Below are positions 1 through 11,427 of a stretch of 64,000 bases of DNA, one piece after another. The notes under the pieces are model-generated. The model saw only the letters and a list, made by a program, of their open reading frames with translations, did not search any database and was not told the DNA's origin. The translations under genes and the position numbers were made by a program. How positions within the stretch are numbered: the first letter of the stretch is position 1; the number at the start of each line of letters is the position of its first letter. The DNA lies in contig JADCRB010000019.1 in NCBI GenBank assembly GCA_021464245.1, positions 1,612,001 to 1,676,000 of the forward strand. Direction: 5' to 3'. Origin of the DNA: Carallia brachiata (lineage: Eukaryota > Streptophyta > Magnoliopsida > Malpighiales > Rhizophoraceae).

Positions 1-195
1 ACCAGTGTAGAAGTCACCATTGGACATGATTTTCTCTGCATGGTTACCACCTGAAATGTCATCATCATCTGCATGAGCTACTGTAGCTGACATCATTGTG
101 CCAAAGATTGTTTGGATTCTTTTCTTTGTTGCAGCTTGTGTTTTCCTTACTGTTACTTCCCAGGCCTTCAGAATGCCTTTGCACTCTTTGCTCAT
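1..195 (-). CDS. Phosphatidylinositol 4-phosphate 5-kinase, N-terminal 65 residues (cut by window edge)
   Basis: PIP5K makes phosphatidylinositol 4,5-bisphosphate at the plasma membrane, for vesicle traffic, tip growth and cytoskeleton control. The minus-strand frame opens with an ATG at 193-195 and stays open to base 1. It begins MSKECKGILKAWEVTVRKTQ and continues through a basic stretch, a Thr-Ile-Phe-Gly-Thr-Met motif, an Asp-rich patch (residues about 43-46) and the start of the first MORN repeat (Asn-Gly-Asp-Phe-Tyr-Thr-Gly, 59-65). This order is typical of the MORN-containing plant PIP5K group related to Arabidopsis PIP5K4/5/6. The ATG is chosen because the family starts with Met-Ser-Lys-Glu just before the AWEVTVRKTQ block. 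The kinase domain lies outside the window. The family call is confident; the exact paralogue is not resolvable. Confidence 0.88.
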   Translation of the reverse strand, partial: MSKECKGILKAWEVTVRKTQAATKKRIQTIFGTMMSATVAHADDDDISGGNHAEKIMSNGDFYTG

Positions 196-1209
196 TTCCC
201 CGTCTCTACCTACATTGGCACACATGAACACAAACACTTCCTTACCACCAATGTCATTATCTATCTACCTAACTCCCATCTGGGTGTGTCTGATTGTGCG
301 GTTTTCAAGAACAAAAGACACATTTTTTGACAAGCCCTGAAAATGGGCAATGAAGGGAACTAGCCAAAACAACAAAAAAATCAATCTTTTTCTTGTTCTT
401 TTGAGAATGTTTGGGCAGTTTGTTTGTTAGGGGTGTTTTCTGTGATAATTTTGTGAAATGTTTATCTTTCAGACTTCCAAAATAAAAAATAAAAATAAAA
501 GGGGTCTTCTGTTTGATCGATGGGGAAAGCAAAAAAAGAAGTTGATTGGTTCCAATGGCTGGCTTTTCCTTTCTTTCTGGTGCTGGGTATTTTCTTTTTC
601 CCTCTTTTTTAATTTCTTTGAAAATTTTTATTGCATTGTCCTTTTTTTCTTTTTCTTTCTTTCTTTTATTTTTTTGGGAGTGGGATTCAACAAACAAAGT
701 TCCCTCTACATCCGAAATTGTCTCCTAAAAGTACTCACCGAACAAATATTTGAAGGGATGAGATGTTTCTGCCATTTTTAGCGAGTCAAAAGAGAAGTTG
801 GTCTAATTCTAGTATAATTTCATGATTTTTCTGTAGCTTTTCAAAAGGTTTATAAGTATTAGATGATCTAAATATAACACTTGATGTGGAAGTTTGACCG
901 TATTTGAGGTAGAAGTTTAGTTGTAAATCTGTGTATTTGATACATGTTCAATCACTGCGGCGACACTCCTCCGTTACAAATAAAATTTGATTGTTGGCTA
1001 CTTGGCTTTGGCCATCGCTTAAAGTGCGACGGTAGGTTTCACATATGATAATTGTTATAGTCATTTTACCCGTGTTCGAGTAAAAGTTCCGCTCAATAGA
1101 AATACTGAAATAGTTAAAAAAGGACTTAACTAATAATTTTTGATTTCGATTTACATATATGATAATTAATATTTTTATGCATTTTTTATACTAAAAGAAT
1201 TAAATATTA
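196..1209. other. 5' flank of the PIP5K gene
   Basis: Non-coding. On the minus strand, bases 196-700 should hold the leader and proximal promoter of the PIP5K. They are rich in A and purine tracts on that strand (long T and CT runs on plus between 590 and 680). The open frames here come from these low-complexity tracts and show no family similarity. Nothing else is recognised up to 1209. Confidence 0.5.
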
Positions 1210-1552
1210 ATAGTGTGTTTGGTAAATATGATTTTAGTGTGAAAGGATGTGATTGGAAAGATTTTTTTTTATTTTAATTTTTCTAATCTATCATTTCTTT
1301 TTCACATATTTCTCCTTTATTAAAACAACTTACTCATGCCACAACTTCAAATGTCACAACTTTTTTTTATTATTTTCTTTCTCATTCATATATTTTCCAT
1401 TTATTCAAATAACTTTTTTTTAACAATTTTTTATCTCACAATTTCTTTTATTATTTTCTTTTTCATTAATATCTTTCTCACCTATTTTTCATTTATCTAA
1501 ATAATTTTTTTCTCATAATTTTTTACTGATCATTTTCTCACAATTCAAACAC
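1210..1552. mobile_element. MITE-like non-autonomous DNA element (tentative)
   Basis: A T-rich block opens with GTGTGTTTGG and closes with CAAACACA, a short inverted repeat like that of PIF/Harbinger-like MITEs. Inside, a T-rich segment with CTCACAATTT/TTATTTTCTTT motifs is repeated about three times. The target duplication is unclear, so the edges are approximate. Confidence 0.35.
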
Positions 1553-1555
1553 ATA

Positions 1556-2330
1556 AAAAAGGATGAGTCTCGGTCGAGTTAGACCTATAAATATGCTACT
1601 CCTTCGAAACTGTGCAAGCATAAAACTACAACCATTGTCAGACAAGGCAACCAGGGGCTTCAAATAGGTTCGGAGTCTCTCTGCAGCAGTGGAGATGTCG
1701 TTCATCCTCCTTTGTAAGAGCGGCAAGTGATAAGGACTATCATACGTGTTACCATCTATAAAGAACTTCAACAACACCTAACAAGATCTAAATTTGAGAT
1801 GAAGAATATTAAGAACGAAATTTAATCGTTGAGCCCATCCTTTTAGACAATTTGAGGTGTTTCTAATTTCAATGTATTGGCCCAAGCCCATGTCTGCAAA
1901 TAGTCCAAGCCCAAGCTCAAACCCATGAATGACCCAATGAACTCCTTGTGTCCGAGCTCCAACCTCAAGCCTTTGTTTGCAACCTGGCTCTAATAGGTCT
2001 CATTAGTCATCTTTTGAAACATTCAAAACACTATTGGAAGCATGTAAAAGGGACGAAGCTTCACCACTCAAAAGGTAACACTCCTAGAGGATATCCAGAC
2101 ATCGAGTCTCCTTGTGACCAAGACCAGAACGAACGGTCCTGCTCATTGTGAGATCCACATTTTTCCTCTTGAATCACTCTTACATGTATTGACTTGAACG
2201 TCAGAGCACTAATGTCAGAGAGTACCTCCAACCCAAGCTTTCCTCTCTTTGCAGGCTCAATCAACAAACCAAGACTACAACTGAGCCCCTAGCTAAAGTC
2301 CATGCCAACAATATATAGTAAAACTAGGAA
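1556..2330. other. Higher-GC non-coding block, probable transposon relic
   Basis: This block is clearly less AT-rich than its surroundings and contains several short open frames on both strands (for example minus 1538-1777 and plus 1948-2151). None matches a family I recognise. The abrupt composition change and the GGCCCAAGCCCA motif near 1878 fit LTR or untranslated retroelement sequence, but no domain proves it. Confidence 0.3.
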
Positions 2331-4351
2331 TAGACTAACTCTATGTGTGAGGTTTTTTATTATAATTTCATATTAATTTTATTTACAAAATTTTTATTAT
2401 ATTACATATGGAAAATCAGACATGTGTTATATTATAATTTATGTCATATTTTTGCCACACAAAGCAAGAGAATGATTTTTTTTTTTTAAAATATAAAACA
2501 TCATGTAGTTGTGTTGAATTCTCAGATTTCCTTTCCAACTACAATTTAATATTTAGTTTCATTTGCTATCGCTTTTTTGGATTCATAGGATAGAATCATT
2601 GAGAGAAAAATACAAACAATTATTCTAGGCAGTAGAAATAACCTATATAAGTGATATTACATACTTCATGGAAAAAGTTAAAAATATATAAACAACAAAA
2701 AGACTTATGTAGATCTAAAGCCTTACCTCTATTCAAATTTGTCACGTATAGGTGTCTATTTGATTTATTAAAATGAAGAATTTATGGGACTTTAGATTAT
2801 TAAGAGGGACTTAAATATGTCTCTATTTAATATTTTAAAGAAGAAAAGATGAACTTAAATAAGTTTATATTGTTGAAGAGGAGAATTTATAAATAGATAT
2901 TGTTTTAAATAAGTTTCTATTCTTAAAGAGGTAAAAACTAATATATACTTAAATTGGACGTAGATATTTCTTTTCTAAAAAAATTTAAATGGTGTAATTT
3001 TTTTCTTTTATATGAAAAAGGAAAAAAAATTAAATTATTATAATATTTCTCTTCAAAAAATAAAAAGAGAATATAATTTTTAATATTTTTTTATTTTTTT
3101 TCAAACTCAAAAAAACAAAAAGGGCATTTTGAAAGAAGTATTTCTTTTAAATTTTCCTTAATTTGAGAAATTACCACGTTGCAAGGAGAGAAAAGATGAT
3201 CATGGTTGTAAGAATCGGCGAACCGGACGGTCTATGTCTAGTTTGACTATGCTTTCAAACAGGACTGATAGTGAACTGACTTTTGAACTGAAAAATCAGT
3301 CGATACGAACAATTGAACCGTTAAACTATGACCCATTTTTTCTGTTCGATTAGTTTGGTCAACCTTGGTCAACATAAAAAATCAGCAGTGGTCCTCCTCT
3401 TGAAAACTTGGGACTCGAATACAGGACTTCCTTTTTCGAAGTCGTCAAACACACTTTGTTAGACAACTTTCCATGTTGTTGAACTATTTTTTATTTATTA
3501 TTTATTTAATGCTGAGGATCCTGAACATCATTAATTATTTGGACTAAGCTATTATGTTATTATGGATATGTTCTTGTTATTAATACAAGATTGAGTTTAT
3601 TATGATAATTACTTTATGTCTATCATACTTATATGGCAAGATACTGTTGCTATTTGAATAGAAATTAGTTATCTTGTTGTCAATTCTCTTATTTACGCAA
3701 GGTTTTGGTGGAGATCAAGATGGATATCATGCTAAAGAAGGAAACTTTCTATTAGAGACAATTGTCAGACGGTTCAATGGTAAACAAGACCAGAGGCATG
3801 ACCGATCAAAGTGAAAGCAGCAGATAGTTTGTCAAGTTTTTAGTTTTGAAAATAATTCTCTTTACTGAAGAAGATTATTGTCCAATGACTAGTGATTTGT
3901 GTCTTACTTATAAGAGATTGTCTCTGAGGTAAGAACGTGAGAATAATTAAAAAAGCCAAGAGCTTAACATAGTGTCTCAGTGAAAAGCTTAAGAGCTTCG
4001 TGTTGTGTAAGAATAAAATATTCTTGTGTTACGTACAAAGGAGCTAAGGTTTGAAATTTATAAAGTTTTATTTTCACACTCAAAATGAATAGATTTTGTC
4101 CATATGCTAACTTCTTTTCCTTGACTCATTTACTTTCTGTTATGCGTTTCAAATTGTATTTCTTTCAATTATTATATTATTGTGCACTTATATTTTGGGG
4201 TTGAACAATTTCTTTGAGGCGTTTGACCGACCATACAAAACCTCTTATTGACTATAGTGACTTGCTTTGTCAGAAAAGTCCTCTAACCAACCAGGCCAAA
4301 AATAGACCTAATTCACCCTCTTTTTGGGTTGCACTGAAACTAACAAACACA
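2331..4351. other. AT-rich intergenic region
   Basis: No gene recognised. Bases about 3200-3480 resemble degenerate non-autonomous transposon sequence with GAACCGGACGG and GAACCG motifs, but no termini or duplication could be fixed. The rest is A/T-rich with no conserved frame. Confidence 0.4.
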
Positions 4352-5490
4352 AGAGAAGAGAAAAGAGATGAAAGAGAGATAATAGATGAGATCTTTTTTT
4401 TTCTTTCTTTTTTGGCAAAATGATAATATAATTTGGCTTTTTTTTTTTTTGCTACAAGACTCAAATTAAATTATTTTAAAGGTAGCCAAATGATAACACT
4501 TCTTATCACCAATCATAGTGCCTCAAATATTGTCCCGAAGGATTATCAAACAAGTATAGGCCATCCTCTCTTACGGCCCAAGTGCATTGGTTAAATCATT
4601 CACATGAATCTAGAAACTTTGGTCTCATCCAAAAGATTATGAATTGATCACCTCTGTTATCACCAAAGTTGATTTCATATCTGAAAATCGAAATCGTAAT
4701 GATCACCAATGAAAATCACATGGTTTCCAAGATTGTCATCCTTAGACTAACAATGAAGATTGAGAAGGTCATATTTTAATTCATTGCGAATGAAAATCAC
4801 ATAATGATCAAATATGTTAGCAAATATGACTTCTTTTGTGCATAAAATAAAAACAATAAAAGAAATCAATTACATGAAGCTCGTTTGAACACCCATGGTT
4901 TTTTATTGAATTTTTTTTGGAGTAATTAAAGATTTTGGATTTTGAGTATTTTCTCTCCTTTTATAGCCACACAAACAATCATAATTACCCAACCCGCTAA
5001 TGACATTATATTGTTAATATTCTTATCTCTTTATTTATTTATCAATTAGGTAAAAGAATAATATTTTTCTCTATATGAATAATAAAAAAAAAAGCTAGAA
5101 AAAAACTTGAGCAACATATTCAAGAAAAATATCATTTTTATTCAAAAATTTATTACCAAAACTTAACTTGCTTAACTTTTACTTATTTTGTATCACGCTC
5201 TCTATGTATAATATTTGCCTATGATAGGCAATTTATTAACTGTATATAATAAAATAGCATAAGGTCATTTATGAGAAAAATGTTTTAGTACTTGATTGTG
5301 ATCATATAAAAAAAAACATTGATTTCAATTATTCTAGGTTTAAAGAGTATCAAATTTTAAAGATTTTGTTTCTCAATTTGGTAAGCATAATATTTACATA
5401 AACTTTAGCATATGATGCAATAAAATTTTTGGGAAAAGAAAATCTTTAGAAGCAAGAAGAAAGCTACATAAATTTGGCTACTTGCGAGAC
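4352..5490. repeat. SPH duplication unit A
   Basis: Homologous along its whole length to 14869-16070 (unit C). Shared landmarks in the same order are a purine-rich stretch beginning GAGAAGAGAAAAGAGAT, a run of T before GCAAAATG, the SPH reading frame, a TTTTATAGCC promoter element, a TTATTACCAAA/TTATTGCCAAA block, and a segment ending in GAAGCAAGAAGAAAG versus GAAGTAAGAAGAAAG, then TTTGGCTACTT. Unit B starts immediately to the right. The duplication therefore carried promoter and 3' flank as well as the gene. Confidence 0.75.
4505..4896 (-). pseudogene. Broken S1/SPH self-incompatibility-like gene, copy A
   Basis: Decayed relative of the intact gene at 15059-15475. The initiator ATG (4894-4896) is kept, but a stop follows after eight codons and further stops occur along the frame. 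Recognisable family segments survive on the minus strand: a Leu-Gly-Asn-His-Val motif, and the tail corresponding to the KWSARED-LYLFDD region of the intact copy. The promoter box (TTTTATAGCC on plus, near 4958-4967) is still present about 60 bases upstream, as in the intact copy. The number of stops makes a protein product impossible. Confidence 0.8.
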
Positions 5491-6080
5491 AAGGGGGTAA
5501 AGGAAGAGCGGAGAGAATAGGTGAAAAGAGATTTTCTTTTTATTTTTTGCTACAAAATGATAGCATGCATATTTTGGCTGCTTTATTTATTCTACTGCAA
5601 TACTCAAATAAGATTATTCTAAAGCCCGCCAAATGATAAAACTTTATGGAAGACACTAATATATTACTTCTTGTCACCAATCATAGTGCTTCAAATGTTG
5701 ATATGATTGATTATTATACAAGTACAAGTCATCCTCTCTTACCGACCAAACACAATAGTTCACCGTCCCACATAATTTCAAAAAGTTTTAGTCCAACCCA
5801 AAAGATTGTGAATTCACTACCCCTATTATCGCCAAAGTGGAAATTGGACCAAAATCCAGTAGTCGAAAAGATGAAATCTAAGAATATACCAGTAACTAGA
5901 GTTCATATTCTAATAATGAAGATATTATAGCATCAAAGGCAAAATAAAGCACATTTTTTAATGACATTCTACCACTCTTAAAAAGCAAATAAAATACAAA
6001 ATATTAATAAATGAACTTGATGATGATGATGACTAAGAAATTCTTCTTTGTGGACTTGAAAATCAACTCATTATCTTGAT
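5491..6080. repeat. SPH duplication unit B (truncated)
   Basis: Begins with the same 3' flank as units A and C (purine-rich GTGAAAAGAGATTTTCTTTT, GCTACAAAATGATAGC, then AGATTATTCTAAAG and CCAAATGATA) and runs into a broken SPH frame. Similarity fades after about 5935, so the promoter half seen in A and C is missing or too diverged to see. Confidence 0.65.
5674..5932 (-). pseudogene. Truncated S1/SPH self-incompatibility-like fragment, copy B
   Basis: Matches only the C-terminal half of the SPH gene at 15059-15475. The block TCACCAATCATAGTGCTTCA and the following segment with CATCCTCTCTTACCGACC align with copies A and C. No start codon or signal-peptide region remains and the minus frame is interrupted. 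A plus-strand open frame over it (5646-5930) is a by-product of antisense composition. Confidence 0.7.
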
Positions 6081-6884
6081 TCAAAAGTATAATCTATTTA
6101 AACATATAAAAATAAAAATAAATCATTAAACATTAATCAAAATCATTAAAGAGAGAAAAAGAGGATATGAATATAAACATAAGAAAAATTTCCAAAAAAA
6201 AAAAAGCACAAAAAAATGTACTTTGTCATCAACTAAGCTTAGTTGCGAGAATTTGCAACACCAATAGAAATTTATAGCCTAATAGTTTTTATTAAAAAAG
6301 GATTTAACGACTACAAGTGGAGGCTTAAAATTTTCACAGTTACAGCGTCGCATGTTCTTGTTAAAGGTAATGTAAATATAAACTAAAGAGTCAAATAATT
6401 AACATATTAGGACATAAGGTAACAAAGAAAAAAAAACTAAAAATTACAATGGCTTTAAGCAAAGAAAATATAATGCTCTTAATGGATGAAACTCGATGCC
6501 TTCCAAGTCAAAAGTAAATGTTCTCTTAAACTTTTACTACATTCTTACTCAGCTTTTGTATGAATGTTAGGCACAAAAACGAAGGTAAAAGGCCACTGCT
6601 TAAATCACATTTTGTCATTATTTTTCACTATGAGCAACCTCAGAAAACATACAATCCTACTAGATAAAACAATACTTTTGATAGCTGTAAAAATATTACA
6701 TTTTGGAAGGTTCATGTTTCTTCACTGTTTTTTTGGGTTCCTCTGAAAGGTTAGAAATTTAGTCAAAATAATTAACTGTGACATGTCCTGGGCACTTAAA
6801 GTCTACACCTACTGTAGCCTATTGAGAGATTGCTTGATTTAATTAAAGATTTACAAATAAGAATTGCCACTGAGACAAACCAAG
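6081..6884. other. AT-rich intergenic region
   Basis: No gene or element recognised. A short open frame at 6564-6746 has no family similarity. The last five bases (CCAAG, 6880-6884) are the left target-site copy of the Copia element that follows. Confidence 0.5.
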
Positions 6885-7111
6885 TAAACGATTATTGAAC
6901 CAGGTGTAAAATGGCCTTATCTGTATCACTGAACGGTGTCTCCAATAAGTAGGAGTTACAAAACTTGAGTGGTTACAAAGCATGGTACATGATAAGAATA
7001 GAACAACAAGAAATAGCTGATAGGCGATCAGCAACTAAACTACATGAAGATAGAGTAAAAACAAACTAAATGATTACAACAAAAGAACCATCAGATGAGT
7101 ATCATCTAATA
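6885..7111 (-). repeat. 3' LTR of the Copia element
   Basis: Aligns with 11448-11692 over its whole length, with shared blocks such as GTAAAATGGCCTT, GGTTACAAAGCATGGTAC and GATAAGAATAGAACAACAAG. It is 227 bases; the partner is 245, the difference being small indels. Confidence 0.9.
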
Positions 7112-7122
7112 TGCCCCCCCAA
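7112..7122 (-). other. Polypurine tract of the Copia element
   Basis: On the element strand the sequence TTGGGGGGGCA lies directly before the 3' LTR start (TATTAG). This is the usual place and composition of the plus-strand primer, and it supports the LTR boundary. Confidence 0.8.
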
Positions 7123-9000
7123 GAGGGAGGCGGGATTGACAACTCCAATCTAGGAGCAAAGAAAGAGAAACCATTAGCGAAACAAAATTTTTATTAATCC
7201 ATATATTAATTGATATGCACTTAGAATATGGTAAATTTGCGACTCACCAGAGGAAACACATTACTAAACAAAACGATAATGCAATTATCTGTTAATGCAA
7301 GAGTTGACGAACTAGCCACTATCTGTTAATTATATGATTTCCAGGAAATAGGTGTCACCCAAAAAAATCAAATAAGCAGATGTAGAAGTCCTGTCATCAA
7401 TATTGTCCCCATAATTGGCATCATAATAGGCTCTAAAATATAAAGAACTAGAATCGTTCTTAATATGAAGTCTATAATACATGGTGTCTTTGACATACCT
7501 TAGGACTCACTTGAGCATCGACCAATGATGCAGAGTTGGGTGTTACATAAATTGAACCGATTTATTGACTACAAAGGAGAGTTCAAAGCATGTTACTAAG
7601 ACATATTGCAATGACCCTAGTAGCTGCCTATAAGTTCTCAAGTTAACAGGTCCAGATTCATCATTTAATGTTAGTTTTGTGCTAGGTGAGAAAGGAGTAT
7701 TCTACTCCTTTGCATCACTCAAGCCAAACTCATCAAGTAATTTGCGAACATAATGGTGTTGTGAGAGAATTAGAGAGTGCTTCTTTGACTGTTCAGGATT
7801 TTGTTTGATACGAAAAATCCATCTATTGTCGATTATATTTGTGGCCTCCAAATGCGGGACAAGACACCACGTGTGGTTTGCAACCAGGGCATTAAATTAA
7901 TTTGCATAACATCATGCCATAGAGAATCAGAGAGTGCTTCTTTAGCTATGTTTGGTAGTACTGTGAAATAAATTATTATAGATAGAAGTACTGTGAATAA
8001 AAGTATTAAAATTAAAAATATTGTAATTTAAAGTTACATGTTATTTGGTTATAATAGTGAAAATATTATAAAAAAATATAATTGAATTTCAATTGTAGGA
8101 TAAAATTACTATTAACATAACTATTAGTAAGCAAAATAACTATAAATGACATGATTTTTAATTTATTTTTTTTTCAAAATTTATTGGCAAAGGTAAATTT
8201 TTATTTTATTACCTATTTATTTTTTAAATTTTAAATTTTTATTCTTTTTTAATTAGTTTTGTATTAGTGCTTATGAGAATAGGATGAAAAAATATTAATA
8301 ATGGTCCACCTTCACTATTTTTTTTCCATTTACATGACTACTAGAAATCTATTGATGTGTTAAATTTAAAAATTATTTTTTTTAATTTTTTTATGTAAAG
8401 CTAAAACTTAAATCAAAATGAATATTACTTTAAAACGTAAAATGTAGATCTATATAAAATTTTTTTAAAACATTTTTTCTTAAAAAAGTATAAAAAATTA
8501 ATTATATTACATGGGTAAGAAAATGTATGTATGAAATATTGCCCAATAATATATTTGTTTATTTGAAAAGTTATTTATTATGGTTGAGACTATGTTAGGA
8601 AAAAGCATGTAATTGGAGCTTTTAGAAAACACAGGTACAAGTGACTTTTAACTTTTGTGCACCGCAGCGTTTTGGTAACTGAAATGTTAACCAAATGAGT
8701 TTTGATTTTAAAATTTAAGTTTTTCCAACGCACCGCAGTTAAAACGCAATCCCAAACAAGCCTTTTGACTATTCTTGGCTTTAGTGAATCAATTGTGGAG
8801 ACGCGAGCAACTTGTAATATCCACTTGGGCTTGTAAATATTTTTTTGAAACCGAGTGGTCATTGGATGAGTACGACCAGGTGGATTAGGCAGAGATATTT
8901 GATCACCAATGGACTCTAGAGTTTTTATTGATGCCGATTGTGTTGAAGAACGACTTGAGCATGAGTTGATTTTGGATAGACTTGATAAGGATGGGATTGG
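7123..9000 (-). pseudogene. Copia pol remnant: RT start, RT end and RNase H, with RT core deleted
   Basis: Near 8870 the minus strand encodes the His-Pro-Met-Thr-Thr-Arg motif that precedes Copia reverse transcriptase. After the nested element the frame resumes near 7925 (Ala-Lys-Glu-Ala-Leu-Ser-Asp) and reaches Asp-Asn-Arg-Trp-Ile-Phe-Arg-Ile-Lys near 7825. It then jumps straight to the HHYVRKLLDEFGLSDA-like block near 7760-7720. The intervening palm domain, including the catalytic Tyr-x-Asp-Asp region, is absent. The RNase H-side motif Ala-Tyr-Tyr-Asp-Ala-Asn lies near 7420-7435. Frames are interrupted repeatedly. Confidence 0.78.
7949..8758. mobile_element. DNA transposon remnant nested in the Copia pol
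   Basis: An 810-base AT-rich insert splits the pol frame: Copia protein similarity stops at 8759-8765 and resumes near 7940. Its ends are TGTTTGG and CCAAACA, a perfect but short terminal inverted repeat. AGC occurs just outside both ends (7944-7946 and 8759-8761) and could be a 3-bp target duplication. Superfamily is uncertain; PIF/Harbinger-like is my best guess. No transposase is encoded. Confidence 0.6.
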
Positions 9001-9164
9001 TGTTTGCTCTATAGAAGCTATACCTACAAAAGAAAACAAAGAAACAACAGTGGAAGGAAGTGGTAAGTTAGAAATAATAGCAGTCCAAGTAGATGGGTCC
9101 AGGTTCGATAGATGTGGCATTGAGGAATCTATTTTCTTCGATGGATAGTTACACTCTACAAAAA

Positions 9165-9961
9165 CTACATACCTTGAGATATGAATTTTTTTTGTTTGAG
9201 GCCAAAACACTTGTAATCTGTATGGTGTGGTGAGTATCCAAGGAAGATACAGGGTTGAGATTTTGCTTGTAATTTATTTTGAGAATAAGGTTTCAAACAT
9301 GGGTAGCACAAACATCCAAAGCTATTCAATTTTGAATAATTAATCAGGGTGTTGAAAAGCTTCTTATATGGCAATTTTATGTTGGGCATTGGGGTAGGCA
9401 GTCGATTAATTAAATAGGCTACAGATTGAAAACAATGTGACCAAATTTAGCTGGAATTGAGGCTTGGTAAAATAAAGTCAAACCCGTTTCAATAATATAT
9501 CTGTGCTTCATTTCTAAGATACCATTATGTTCAAATGTGTGGAATGGCGTTAAAATGGCCATTTGATGTTAGGAAGGATTTGAGGGCTAGATACTCACGT
9601 CCACTATCCTTGTATAACTCAGTAATAGAACTATTAATTTTTTTTTCAATAAGATTTTTAAAGGCAACAAAAACAGAATAAACATCAAACTCTAGACACA
9701 GAGGGTAAAACCAAACATATCCGATAAAATGACCAATAAACACCACGTAATATTTAAAATCATCAATAGACTCAACAGGAGACAAAAGACGACTACTATT
9801 TGAAGAGGATGACTACTAGAAATAGAGGATTGAGCAAAGGCTAATTTTTGGCTTTTATTGCACTCACACGCATTACACAAAAGGACTCGTGTGCTAAGAA
9901 CTGACATGGCAATGAGAGGGAATGAACTAAATGACTCAAATTTTGATCGACAGGTGGCCAA
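9165..9961 (-). pseudogene. Copia integrase fragment
   Basis: Two overlapping minus frames carry the rve integrase core. One, near 9785-9531, has the conserved Met-Ser-Pro-Val-Glu-Ser start, a Tyr-Val-Trp-Phe-Tyr-Pro-Leu segment and the Asp-Ser-Gly-Arg-Glu-Tyr block expected around the second catalytic Asp. The other, at 9389-9165, has Phe-Gly-Cys-Leu-Cys-Tyr-Pro and Cys-Ile-Phe-Leu-Gly-Tyr-Ser, typical of the end of Copia integrase. A further piece at 9961-9800 holds the Asn-Lys-Ser-x-Lys-Leu pre-core motif. At least two frame changes separate them. Confidence 0.82.
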
Positions 9962-10289
9962 GTTGTTGATGCCAAGTGGACACGAGTTGGATTATAGTTT
10001 ATAATTTTGATGGGGAAGATTGATGCTACATAACTTGAGGAAAATTTTGATAAGTTCTTCAACAAAACATTTGGTTAACCAAAAATTTGATAAGTCTCAT
10101 CCTTTTTTTGCCCCCCGAGTAGAGATGATCACATGCTTAAGTCTTTACCAAACAAAAAGTAGGAAAGAATTCAACAAAAACATAATTAGTTTCATACACT
10201 TTTGAAATTGAAACAAAGTTACTCTTCATGGTAGGTACACCAAAAATTTGAAAAAAATGAAAATTGATTAATATTAGATAAAATGGTTA

Positions 10290-10560
10290 AACCAGTGTAT
10301 GAAATTTTTAAACTTGGACCATCACCAATAATTATTTCATCAGTTCCATCATACTTTGAATAAAGGGATAGATTGTTCAAGTTGGAGGTGACGTGATGTA
10401 AAGCACAAAAGTCTAAGATCCAAGATGAATCTTTAATGTTGGGATTTGGGCTATATTTGCCACAGGTTGATCTTAAAAAAATGTTTTCCTACGAAAACAC
10501 CTTCTTGTGATATGGTCAGGCCTCTCACATAATTGGCAGATTGGTCGTTGCTATTTAGAA
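10290..10560 (-). pseudogene. Copia gag zinc knuckle and protease region
   Basis: At 10550-10494 the minus strand reads through a CCHC knuckle (Cys-Gln-Leu-Cys-Glu-Arg-Pro-Asp-His-Ile-Thr-Arg-Arg-Cys), the nucleic-acid binding motif of gag. Downstream (10440-10300) it encodes a stretch with Asp-Phe-Cys-Ala-Leu-His-His-Val-Thr, the Copia aspartic-protease region. There Asp-Ser/Thr-Gly is expected and Asp-Phe-Cys is read, so the protease active site looks lost. Confidence 0.72.
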
Positions 10561-10741
10561 AAATCACTAGAGAAGTTCTGTGTATTTACCGTTAAGGACG
10601 GTGGTGACCGTAGGAGGGAGTAACCCCTACCTCCTCGTGTATTTCTAGTCCCACACCCTCTACAATTTCCACGAGTATTTCCAAAAAAAAAATATTGTTG
10701 TCCTCTGCATGAAATACTTGCATTAATTGAAAACACAACAG

Positions 10742-11224
10742 TCAAAGTATCCTTTTTTTGAGATAAGTTTCAAAATCTACCAGCCTATCGTGTAGTTCCT
10801 CAAATGACATAAAGGTTTCATAGGCTCGAATAGCCATTGTTAGCTCCTTAAATTGATTTCCAACGTCATTCACAATATGGACAGTTAGATCTTCATCGTC
10901 GAGTAGAGCTTGAATAATTGAAAGTTCATCTGCTATCCGCTTCACAGCTTTATGGTAATTTGTAACTAGTTTGCTACCACGTGGCTCAAAGAGTTTTTCT
11001 TTTAAGGTCATGATTTTGGAACGTGAATTGTTTGCAAATATCTTTGATAATTTTTCCCACACCTCCTGCGTAGTGTTTGCTGTATCTACAAGAGCGACTA
11101 ATGATTCAAAGACTGATGCAATAATTGCATGCAAGAGTAATTGATCTTGGAGATACAACTTGTTAAAATCCAGTTTGTAATGGTGGCTTCCTCTTGTGTG
11201 ATAGTCTTGGCTAGACATGGACAT
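10742..11224 (-). pseudogene. Copia gag (UBN2-type), N-terminal part
   Basis: Open frame of 160 codons on the minus strand, matching the plant Copia gag domain. Visible family features are a Leu-His-Ala-Ile-Ile-Ala-Ser stretch, Thr-Gln-Glu-Val-Trp-Glu-Lys-Leu, the Ser-Arg-Ser-Lys-Ile-Met-Thr-Leu-Lys-Glu motif, and the end motif with Glu-Glu-Leu-His-Asp-Arg-Leu. The frame is intact here but breaks before the Gly/Arg-rich segment and zinc knuckle at 10745-10494, so full gag is not encoded. Confidence 0.85.
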
Positions 11225-11427
11225 GAACCATCTAGATAACCTTCTAACTTATGGCCAATCAGCAATGATTTGAACTAAGCTCGCCAAAAATTGTAGTTGA
11301 ACGAAGAAAGCTTCAGCAACAACTGAGCCACAACATTGATGGTCATTACGCCAATTGAAGTTTGAATGGTTGCAGTGGAGGACTAGACTTTGGTTTCAAA
11401 GATTTAAATGGTATAGTGTGTTGTTAA

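Noticed and set aside
305..781. Lys-rich (minus) and Phe-rich (plus) open frames upstream of PIP5K
   Set aside because: They come from T/A-rich low-complexity leader sequence and match no protein family.
8590..9210. 206-codon minus frame as a possible intact gene
   Set aside because: It fuses Copia pre-RT sequence with the end of the nested DNA element; not a single protein.
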